DNA from: Treponema sp. | Lineage (GTDB): Bacteria; Spirochaetota; Spirochaetia; Treponematales; Breznakiellaceae | NCBI GenBank assembly: GCA_009786675.1 | Contig: WQRP01000107.1 | Location: 1 to 5,013, forward strand | Direction: 5' to 3' | DNA length: 5,013 bases | Shown: positions 1 to 5,013 of the stretch, in pieces | Numbering within the stretch: position 1 is the stretch's first letter | How the letters are laid out: each line of letters starts with the position of its first letter | Position numbers and translations under genes: made by a program | Notes under the pieces: generated by a model | Databases searched by the model: none | What the model saw: the letters and a program-made list of their open reading frames with translations, nothing else | What the model was told of the DNA's origin: nothing

Positions 1-1508
1 AGTTTCTGTTTGCCCAGCGTTTCGACCTTTTCAACCTTCTGCTGGGGCAACAGGCTTGCGTGCATTTCGTCCACCTGCAACTCCCTTGCGACGGCTTTGG
101 CAATCTGTGGCGTATCGCCCGTTAGCATAACGGTTTTTCTAACCCCCAGTTTTTTTAACGATGCGACAAGCCCGTAACTGTCAGGCTTTATCTCGTCGGC
201 AATCACGACACAGCCTGCGTATACGCCGTCCGCCGCGACGTACACTTTCGTGCCAACGCTTTGGGATTCCGCGAACGCGATCCCCATTTTGTGCATCAGC
301 TTTTCGTTCCCGGCCAGAACCGTTTGCCCCTTCACGCTGACGCTTACACCATGGCCGGCGATCTCCTCATACCGGGTTAGCCCTTCCCTGTCAATTTCCC
401 TGCCATATTCCTTCAGGATCGACACGGCAATTGGATGGTTCGAAAAGGTTTCCGCATGGGCGGCCAGTTCCAGCAAACCGCTTTCGGCAAAGCCATTCGC
501 CGGTTGCATGGACGTGACCTTGAACACGCCTTGCGTCAGCGTACCCGTTTTGTCGAACACCACCAAGTCCAGATTGGCAAGTGCCTCCAGATAATTCCCG
601 CCCTTTACCAAAATCCCCTTCTTTGACGCCCCGCCAATCCCGCCGAAAAAGCCAAGGGGGATGGACACAACCAACGCGCAAGGGCAGGAGATTACAAGGA
701 ATATCAGGGCACGGCTAATCCAGTCAAACCATTCACCACCGAAAAACAAAGGCGGAATGGTTGCAAGCAGTACCGCGAACCCTACGACCGTGGGGGTATA
801 GTACCTAGCAAATTTTGTTATAAACGTTTCGGTGGGGGCTTTTTTGTTGGCGGCGTTTTCAACCAGGTCCAGTATTTTTGACACGGTAGATTCGCCAAAT
901 GTCTGCGTGGTCCGTATAGTAAGAACGCCGTTCCGGTTTATGCAGCCGGACAAAACGCCGTCGGACACGGACGCTTTTCGCGGGACGGATTCCCCGGTCA
1001 ATGCCGTGGTGTCCAGCATGGCCTCGCCTTCCGTCACAATGCCGTCCAGCGGAATCTTTTCGCCGGGTTTTACCACAAACAGATCCCCGATCCGCACGAT
1101 CCCCGGATCAACCCGAACAATCTGTCCGTCTTTTTTCAGGTTGGCATAGTCCGGGCGAATGTCCATAAGATCGCCGATTCGCTTCTTGGATTTTGCCACG
1201 GCCATTTCCTGAAAAAACTCGCCTATCTGGTAAAACAGCATTACGGTAACGGCCTCGGCGTATTTACCGATTGCGATTGCGCCGAGTGTTGCAACCCCCA
1301 TAAGAAAGTTTTCGTCAAAGATTTGCCCCTTTGCGATGTTCCTGACCATCCGCAGAAGAACCTTGTGCCCAAGCAGCAGATAGCTGAACGCGAACAAGCC
1401 CAGCGCGATGTGTCCGCCCGCGTTTATGTCAAGGACATATTCAAAAAGTATGCCCGCGAAAAACGTAGCCGCCCCGGTAGCCAGCCAAATAATTTTTGCC
1501 CCTCTCAT
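1..1508 (-). CDS. Heavy-metal-translocating P1B-type ATPase (Zn/Cd/Pb exporter type), 3' end cut by window
   Basis: This is an inner-membrane pump that would use ATP to export soft divalent metals; the CadA/ZntA (P1B-2) class fits best. The frame is open from the ATG at 1508 to the left edge, giving 502 residues. In order one sees hydrophobic helices near residues 5-25, 33-50, 66-98, 240-256 and 266-290; the actuator TGES at 171-174; the metal-binding CPC at 275-277 inside SCPCALV; the phosphorylation motif DKTGTLT at 319-325; the P1B-specific HP at 358-359; GHGV at 385-388; and MLTGD at 461-465. The GDGxND hinge and the last two helices lie outside the window, roughly 120 residues by family length. 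The ATG overlaps the repressor stop as ATGA, with GAGGA 6 nt upstream, so translation is probably coupled. There is no N-terminal HMA domain: the protein goes straight into a membrane helix. Family is certain. Zn/Cd/Pb specificity is inferred from CPC, the GEFFQE helix and the neighbouring repressor; cadA or zntA would both be reasonable names. Confidence 0.96.
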   Translation of the reverse strand, partial: MRGAKIIWLATGAATFFAGILFEYVLDINAGGHIALGLFAFSYLLLGHKVLLRMVRNIAKGQIFDENFLMGVATLGAIAIGKYAEAVTVMLFYQIGEFFQEMAVAKSKKRIGDLMDIRPDYANLKKDGQIVRVDPGIVRIGDLFVVKPGEKIPLDGIVTEGEAMLDTTALTGESVPRKASVSDGVLSGCINRNGVLTIRTTQTFGESTVSKILDLVENAANKKAPTETFITKFARYYTPTVVGFAVLLATIPPLFFGGEWFDWISRALIFLVISCPCALVVSIPLGFFGGIGGASKKGILVKGGNYLEALANLDLVVFDKTGTLTQGVFKVTSMQPANGFAESGLLELAAHAETFSNHPIAVSILKEYGREIDREGLTRYEEIAGHGVSVSVKGQTVLAGNEKLMHKMGIAFAESQSVGTKVYVAADGVYAGCVVIADEIKPDSYGLVASLKKLGVRKTVMLTGDTPQIAKAVARELQVDEMHASLLPQQKVEKVETLGKQK

Positions 1509-1864
1509 TGTGTGTCCTCGCTTACGTGGGCAAGCCCCTGCCTGAAAATCTCTTCGACATGTTTGTCGTCCAACGAGTAAAATACGATTTTCCCGTCGCG
1601 CCTGTTCTTTACCAGCCTGCTCTGCCGCAGAATCCTAAGCTGGTGCGAAATCGCCGACTTGCTCATCCCCAAAAGCGCGCCGATGTCGCAGACGCACAGT
1701 TCCTCGTGCAGTAACGCGCTGATGATCCGCACCCGGGTAGAGTCGCCGAATACCTTGAACAGTTCCGCCAAATCGAAGAGCCGCTCTTCCTTCGGCATTC
1801 GTTTTTTCACCTTTCTTACAACGTCCTCGTGTATAACGGGACAGTCGCATCGATCCGCTTCCAT
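1505..1864 (-). CDS. ArsR/SmtB/CadC-family metal-sensing transcriptional repressor
   Basis: This 119-aa winged-helix repressor should bind its own promoter as a dimer and let go when it binds metal. Residues 27-98 hold the ArsR fold, with the recognition region MSKSAISHQLRILRQ at 67-81 and the wing RRDGKIVFYSL at 88-98. Two metal sites can be read. ELCVCD at 55-60 (C57, C59), together with N-terminal C6, C8 and perhaps H12, resembles the CadC Cd/Pb site. D100, H102, H113 and E116 match the spacing of the SmtB alpha-5 Zn site (D104, H106, H117, E120). The start was set at 1864 because AGGAGG lies 5 nt upstream. An in-frame ATG at 1901-1903 would add 13 residues but has no Shine-Dalgarno sequence and falls within a few bases of the predicted transcription start. 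The gene is first in an operon with the metal ATPase (4-nt overlap). Family is sure; the inducing metal (Zn, Cd or Pb) is inferred. Confidence 0.95.
   Translation of the reverse strand: MEADRCDCPVIHEDVVRKVKKRMPKEERLFDLAELFKVFGDSTRVRIISALLHEELCVCDIGALLGMSKSAISHQLRILRQSRLVKNRRDGKIVFYSLDDKHVEEIFRQGLAHVSEDTQ
1515..1519 (-). promoter_or_regulatory. Ribosome binding site of the metal ATPase, inside the repressor gene
   Basis: GAGGA on the minus strand ends 6 nt before the ATG at 1508. It lies inside the last codons of the repressor gene, and the start codon shares ATGA with the repressor stop. This fixes the ATPase start and argues against an upstream start that would add an HMA domain. Confidence 0.75.
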
Positions 1865-1869
1865 GGGAG

Positions 1870-1875
1870 CCTCCT
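1870..1875 (-). promoter_or_regulatory. Ribosome binding site of the ArsR-family repressor
   Basis: A full AGGAGG on the minus strand sits 5 nt before the ATG at 1864. It decides the start in favour of the 119-aa protein over the 132-aa alternative beginning at 1903, which has nothing resembling a Shine-Dalgarno sequence in front of it. Confidence 0.85.
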
Positions 1876-1887
1876 GTAGATTATCGA

Positions 1888-1911
1888 TTGCACAATTGAG
1901 CAACCATTCAA
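1888..1911 (-). promoter_or_regulatory. Probable repressor operator: two overlapping dyads at the transcription start
   Basis: Two inverted repeats share this stretch. On the plus strand TTGCACAATTGAGCAA (1888-1903) is a 16-bp palindrome with 7 of 8 base pairs matched. TTGA-N8-TCAA (1896-1911) read on the minus strand is TGAA-N6-CTCA, one base away from the TGAA-N6-TTCA core known for SmtB/CzrA-type operators. The stretch begins just downstream of the -10 box and covers the predicted start of transcription, where a bound repressor would block initiation. That the ArsR protein binds here is inferred from position and symmetry; which dyad is the true site is not settled. Confidence 0.6.
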
Positions 1912-1915
1912 CTAT

Positions 1916-1944
1916 AATATACCGTGGCGCGGCATCTTTGTCAA
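1916..1944 (-). promoter_or_regulatory. Sigma-70-type promoter of the repressor-ATPase operon
   Basis: Read on the minus strand, TTGACA (1939-1944) is a perfect -35 box. A 17-bp spacer separates it from TATATT (1916-1921), a 5-of-6 match to the -10 consensus. Transcription should start near 1909, giving a leader of about 45 nt before the ATG at 1864. The strength of the promoter fits a gene pair kept off by a repressor. Confidence 0.85.
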
Positions 1945-1970
1945 GTTTCCGGCCCCCGTTTTGCGTAGGC

Positions 1971-1999
1971 TTGAAAAAATCCCAAGATTCCCTTACTTT
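1971..1999 (+). promoter_or_regulatory. Weak candidate promoter for the membrane protein-MinD unit
   Basis: TTGAAA (1971-1976) and TACTTT (1994-1999) are 17 bp apart. The -35 matches well but the -10 matches only 3 of 6 bases. If used, transcription would begin at about 2005-2007, at or next to the ATG at 2007, giving a leaderless or nearly leaderless mRNA. That would agree with the lack of a Shine-Dalgarno sequence there. This is a speculative call; another promoter within 1912-2006 cannot be excluded. Confidence 0.25.
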
Positions 2000-2006
2000 T
2001 ATACCT

Positions 2007-2396
2007 ATGGAAACATCTCTTCCCCACAGGGGCGTTCTGTGCGCTTACGAGCTTGTGCGGCTTGTTTTTCTGACGGGGGCTTTTATACAGTTGCAGCTTG
2101 GCGGGCCGGCTCCCCTCCCGCTGCTGTCGCTGATTACGCCGGGGGCACTCTTTTTCCTTGTCGCGCTGTTTTGGCTACTGGACATGCCCCGTTACCGCGC
2201 TTACGGCCCGCTTTACCTTGTGGGAAAGGGGCTGGGTGTAATGACGGCGCTGTTATGGATTTTTTTCACGGATAACTATATCATAAGGGAATTGATCGTC
2301 GGAACGGAACGGTTTTTTGCATCGGGTATAGTCCTTCTGCTGGTGCCGGGGGACATGTTTTCGGCGTGGCTCGTACTTAGAATTATGCGTAAATAA
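2007..2396 (+). CDS. Small four-helix integral membrane protein, function unknown
   Basis: This 129-aa protein is not recognised as a member of a named family. It is strongly hydrophobic, with four likely membrane helices near residues 11-31, 37-59, 69-88 and 103-125. They are joined by short loops: a Pro/Gly-rich turn around 32-38, a basic loop DMPRYRAY at 59-66, and a charged loop around 89-102. The C-terminus is basic (RIMRK). There is no signal peptide distinct from the first helix, no cysteine pair and no visible catalytic motif. The ATG at 2007 was chosen because the hydrophobic domain starts just after it; the open frame continues far upstream only because it reads antisense through the repressor gene. 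No Shine-Dalgarno sequence precedes the ATG, so the start is less certain than the frame. It ends 12 nt before a MinD-like ATPase and is very likely cotranscribed with it. A role as membrane partner of that ATPase is inference from context only. Confidence 0.8.
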   Translation: METSLPHRGVLCAYELVRLVFLTGAFIQLQLGGPAPLPLLSLITPGALFFLVALFWLLDMPRYRAYGPLYLVGKGLGVMTALLWIFFTDNYIIRELIVGTERFFASGIVLLLVPGDMFSAWLVLRIMRK

Positions 2397-2398
2397 AC

Positions 2399-2404
2399 GG
2401 AGGT
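2399..2404 (+). promoter_or_regulatory. Ribosome binding site of the MinD-like ATPase
   Basis: GGAGGT lies 4 nt before the ATG at 2409, in the 12-nt gap after the stop of the membrane protein gene. It supports both the start codon and translation as the second gene of an operon. Confidence 0.85.
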
Positions 2405-2408
2405 CGAA

Positions 2409-3554
2409 ATGCGTATTATACCTGTAGCAAGCGGAAAAGGCGGCGTGGGAAAATCACTGGTGTCCGCAAACCTTGCCGTGGCTTTTGCCCAGGCCGGACA
2501 GAGGGTCGTGGTTGCGGATCTTGATCTTGGTGCGTCGAACCTGCACCTTGTACTGGGACATCAGGCCCCCAAAAAGGGAATCGGGACCTTCCTGAACAAC
2601 ACCAGGTCGAATTTTAACGACGTGATTACCGAAACCGGCGTGCCGGGCCTCCGTTTTATTCCCGGCGACACGGAAATTCCCGGGATGGCCAACCTAAAGG
2701 CTTTCCAGCTCAAGGCTCTGGTAAAAAGGTTCGTTGCCTTGCAGGACAGCACCGACGTGCTTATTCTGGACCTTGGCGCGGGGACCCATCAGTCGATTCT
2801 GGACTTTTTTCTTCTTTCCGGGCAGGGCATTATCGTTGCCTCCCCAGCGGTCACCGCAGTGCTGAACGCATACGTGTTTCTCAAAAACACCGTCTTCCGG
2901 CTTATGTTTACCACCTTTCCCCAGAAGTCCGCCGCGTGGAAGCATCTGGAAAAAATACGCGCCGGCGGTGCCGGGCCTCAAAGACAGTACATCCCCAAGA
3001 TACTGCCGGAAATTCGCGAAATCGATCCGGAATCCTACAACGCCTTCTGCGAAAAGCTTTCGCGCTTACGTCCCCGGCTAATCGTAAACATGATGGACGA
3101 CCCCAAGGATGCCGATGTCGCGATGAAGATTCGCCGTTCCTGCGAGGAATACCTTAGCCTGCAAATCGAACACCTTGGGGTAATCTACCGCGACACCATG
3201 CAGGACGTGGCCCTTGCGTCGCGTCTGCCCATCGTCATGTACAAGCCCCAGTCCGTACTGTCACAGGCGGTATACCGCATTGCCGACAAGATACTGCAAA
3301 CCACAAACGATTCCGCCCTGCCGGACGAAAAGCAGATAGAAAACAGCTTTCAGGAAGCGGGGGTCGAGGCGGAAGTCGATTTCGGGCAAAAAATGGAATA
3401 CCTTGAGGAGCTTCTGCATTCGGGGGCGCTTAGTCAGGGCGATTTGATCGAGACGGTAAAGTCCCAGCAATATGAAATCTCGAAACTGAAAAAGGAAAAC
3501 AGCTTTATCAAGATGAAGCTGTCACAGGCGGCGGAGCAGGGGTTTAAGCTTTAG
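2409..3554 (+). CDS. MinD/FlhG-like deviant-Walker P-loop ATPase with C-terminal coiled coil
   Basis: This 381-aa protein of the MinD/ParA/FlhG (SIMIBI) class should switch between ATP-bound dimer and monomer to position or assemble something in the cell. The deviant Walker A motif KGGVGKS is at 10-16 with the signature lysine K10 and P-loop K15; the DLD switch is at 37-39; Walker B and the following loop, LILDLGAGT, are at 118-126; and a NMMDDPKDAD segment at 227-236 occupies the usual base-contact region. Residues 170-222 look like an extra helical insertion compared with MinD and FlhG (usually about 260-300 aa). After the ATPase core (to about 296), an acidic linker leads to a helical tail at 328-377, with a heptad-like KLKKENSFIKMKL near the end, instead of an evident MinD-type targeting helix. 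The full sequence resembles treponemal MinD/ParA proteins from memory. No minC, minE, parB, flhF or other flagellar gene is adjacent, so its cargo is unknown. It follows a membrane protein by 12 nt and its 3' end overlaps the converging U32 gene by 11 nt. Confidence 0.93.
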   Translation: MRIIPVASGKGGVGKSLVSANLAVAFAQAGQRVVVADLDLGASNLHLVLGHQAPKKGIGTFLNNTRSNFNDVITETGVPGLRFIPGDTEIPGMANLKAFQLKALVKRFVALQDSTDVLILDLGAGTHQSILDFFLLSGQGIIVASPAVTAVLNAYVFLKNTVFRLMFTTFPQKSAAWKHLEKIRAGGAGPQRQYIPKILPEIREIDPESYNAFCEKLSRLRPRLIVNMMDDPKDADVAMKIRRSCEEYLSLQIEHLGVIYRDTMQDVALASRLPIVMYKPQSVLSQAVYRIADKILQTTNDSALPDEKQIENSFQEAGVEAEVDFGQKMEYLEELLHSGALSQGDLIETVKSQQYEISKLKKENSFIKMKLSQAAEQGFKL

Positions 3555-5013
3555 GGGCCTCGCTGAAAAAACCGTCCTTCCAGTTAAACCGACTCATCCG
3601 GGGGAGTGGTGCCCCCTGACTTATCGCCCGCATCAGATCCTTGTAGTCGTTTTTCTTTAGGGGCAGACCGCTAAGGTCCACGACAAAGCGACGGAAGCCG
3701 GAATCCTGCAAAAAGGAAACCTTGTCGATTATCGAAAACGGCTTGGCCGGGAACACCCTGGAACCTTCGGGGGCACCGGCAAGCATGAAAGTCTCGTCCC
3801 TGCTGTCCGAGAAAACCTTAAAGTCGTACCGCTTTCCAAGGTTGGCGCGAATGTGGAACAGCGGCGGCCAGGCAAAGATTGGCACAAAAACCCTGTCCTT
3901 TAACGACCTGCGGCTGTCCGGGCCCAGAGTGCGTTCCAGATTCTGCCGGTTGTTCTCCAGCGGCGAGACAAAGCCGTCCGCCCCAAGCGAAGCGACAAAC
4001 GACATCGCCCATGTGTTGAACATGTACAACCACGGACCACCGATAATCTGCACCTCGGGGCGAAGGTCCTTAAAGAGGGGGAAATGCCCCGGATTGTTCG
4101 CCATGAACTGCCGGTACCCCAGATCGACCAGCTCCGGTATCCAGTCGGCCATGACCTGCGCCGTGGCCTGTGGAAAATACGGATCCAGCGAAAGTACAAT
4201 GTCGGCGGGCTTAAACGGCAAAGGCTCCGCCCTTTCCAGCAGATGCCTTGCGGTCTTGCGGTTAAGGTCCAGCATCACCTTCGCCGGTCTGGACGACTGC
4301 ACGACGTACAGATCCTCCGTGCGGGAAACCGCCACGTACAGCCCCTCCGGGAAAACCGCGTTCGGCCGGGCCTTTTTAACATCCCGGTTTTTGGGAGAAG
4401 ACCCCCCGGAATGTTTCGCCCCGATAATCACCATGGGCACCGGTGCCTTCTCGTGCCCCGGCCCGCGACTGCCTTTTGCGTCGGCGGAGGTTACCGCCCT
4501 GTAGCGTTTTGACAGCCCACGGGTCTGGATAAGGTACACGCGGTCGCCAAGATCAAAGCCGTCGGGAATCGAAAGCCAGTATCCGTTTGCCGACCTGCCT
4601 TCCCTTGCGGCCTCGACATATTGCAGCTTGTGCGAAACCCTTGCCGAATCGTCGCTCTTGTGCAGACGTATCGAATCGCCGACGGCCGGGGGCAAATTCG
4701 CGGAATTACCCAGGCCGACAAAGCCCCTCCGCTCCCCGTCCCTGCCCTGCACCCTTCGCAGTGCCCCAAGACTTATACCCGTGCCGCCGTCCTGAACCGG
4801 GTTCAGCCAGTCTATGCCGTCGCCCGTTTCCGCCAGCGTCCCCTGGGGAGCCATGGCCGCGTTAAAGTAAAACGAGGTCTTGCCACGGGCAAAATCGCCG
4901 CGCAGAATCCCCTGCCCTTTCTCTATGCTCTGCCGAACCCTCTCGTCGTCGCCGGCAGCTTCGCCGCTTTCGGCAATCGCGTCCAGCACGAGCCGGTAGG
5001 CGGACACCACCGC
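3544..5013 (-). CDS. Peptidase U32-family protein, C-terminal 489 residues (5' end outside window)
   Basis: The frame is open to the right edge, so the gene starts outside. A GTG at 5010 is only an internal valine: there is no ribosome binding site to judge and the family needs a U32 core before this point. Visible residues 1-60 resemble the helix and GKTSFYF segment that follow a U32 core. Residues 63-85 (GDGIDW...GTGISLGAL) and 98-165 look like the small beta-barrel modules of long U32 proteins (DUF3656-like), with GDRVYLI at 156-162. A basic, low-complexity linker spans about 171-218. Residues 268-365 have the barrel pattern typical of U32 proteins: VLSLDPYFP, LGYRQFMANNPGH, then YMFNTWAMSFVASLGADGFVSPLEN. 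Known U32 relatives (RlhA, TrhP, UbiU/UbiV) are Fe-S proteins that hydroxylate RNA or ubiquinone precursors; others are annotated as collagenase-like proteases. No cysteine occurs in the visible part, so any cluster must be held by the missing N-terminal core. Family is fairly sure; substrate unknown. Confidence 0.85.
   Translation of the reverse strand, partial: AVVSAYRLVLDAIAESGEAAGDDERVRQSIEKGQGILRGDFARGKTSFYFNAAMAPQGTLAETGDGIDWLNPVQDGGTGISLGALRRVQGRDGERRGFVGLGNSANLPPAVGDSIRLHKSDDSARVSHKLQYVEAAREGRSANGYWLSIPDGFDLGDRVYLIQTRGLSKRYRAVTSADAKGSRGPGHEKAPVPMVIIGAKHSGGSSPKNRDVKKARPNAVFPEGLYVAVSRTEDLYVVQSSRPAKVMLDLNRKTARHLLERAEPLPFKPADIVLSLDPYFPQATAQVMADWIPELVDLGYRQFMANNPGHFPLFKDLRPEVQIIGGPWLYMFNTWAMSFVASLGADGFVSPLENNRQNLERTLGPDSRRSLKDRVFVPIFAWPPLFHIRANLGKRYDFKVFSDSRDETFMLAGAPEGSRVFPAKPFSIIDKVSFLQDSGFRRFVVDLSGLPLKKNDYKDLMRAISQGAPLPRMSRFNWKDGFFSEAPKA

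Noticed and set aside
250..1149. Plus-strand open frames of 114 and 105 codons in the ATPase region
   Set aside because: They lie opposite conserved ATPase motifs (DKTGTLT, CPC, TGES) and are explained by the codon pattern of the minus-strand gene.
1865..1903. Longer repressor starting at the ATG at 1901-1903
   Set aside because: No ribosome binding site precedes it, it lies within a few bases of the predicted transcription start and inside the operator, while AGGAGG stands 5 nt before the ATG at 1864.
1659..2006. Upstream extension of the membrane protein frame to give a 245-aa protein
   Set aside because: The extra part reads antisense through the repressor gene, its promoter and operator, and is polar low-quality sequence; the hydrophobic protein begins only after the ATG at 2007.
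1912..2006. Search of the divergent intergenic region for a small RNA, riboswitch or extra small gene
   Set aside because: Apart from the leftward promoter and the weak rightward candidate, no stable hairpin, terminator or open frame with a ribosome binding site was seen.
3722..4512. Plus-strand open frames of 260 and 142 codons opposite the U32 gene
   Set aside because: They are antisense to a well-supported coding region, overlap each other, have Ser/Arg/Pro-rich composition typical of shadow frames, and match no recognisable domain.
5008..5010. GTG at 5010 as the start of the U32-family protein
   Set aside because: The frame remains open to the window edge and the family requires a U32 core N-terminal to this point, so this is an internal valine codon.
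1..5013. CRISPR array, insertion sequence, tRNA or rRNA
   Set aside because: No spaced direct repeats, terminal inverted repeats, transposase motifs or tRNA-like cloverleaf sequences were found; the window is almost fully explained by five genes.

Overview
The window looks like chromosomal DNA of a moderately G+C-rich spirochaete, possibly from the Treponema/Leadbettera/Spirochaeta side of the phylum. This rests on remembered resemblance of two proteins to treponemal families (the MinD-like ATPase at 2409-3554 and the long U32 protein at 3544-5013); no search was run. There is no RNA gene, CRISPR array, insertion sequence or clear intrinsic terminator. Coding density is high, and the only real intergenic gap is about 142 bp (1865-2006).

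Left block (1-1944, minus strand): a metal-resistance operon. A near-consensus sigma-70-type promoter (-35 TTGACA, 17-bp spacer, -10 TATATT) reads leftward through two overlapping dyads that probably form the repressor operator. It then reads into a 119-aa ArsR/SmtB/CadC-family repressor, whose stop overlaps by 4 nt (ATGA) the start of a P1B-type heavy-metal ATPase. The ATPase has no N-terminal HMA domain and runs off the left edge after 502 residues. The repressor keeps both classical metal sites, ELCVCD in alpha-3 and D-x-H...H-x-x-E in alpha-5. The expected circuit is that excess Zn(II), Cd(II) or Pb(II) releases the repressor and switches on its own gene and the exporter.

Middle block (2007-3554, plus strand): a divergent two-gene unit. 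A 129-aa protein with four predicted membrane helices is followed 12 nt later by a 381-aa MinD/FlhG-type deviant-Walker ATPase with a strong Shine-Dalgarno sequence. The ATPase has an internal insertion and a C-terminal coiled-coil tail instead of an obvious MinD-like membrane-targeting end. The pairing suggests a membrane-associated positioning or assembly function, which is inference.

Right block (3544-5013, minus strand): the C-terminal 489 residues of a large peptidase-U32-family protein, probably an RNA hydroxylase-type or related U32 protein, with its N-terminus beyond the right edge. It converges on the MinD-like gene and the two coding regions overlap tail to tail by 11 nt, leaving no room for a terminator between them.
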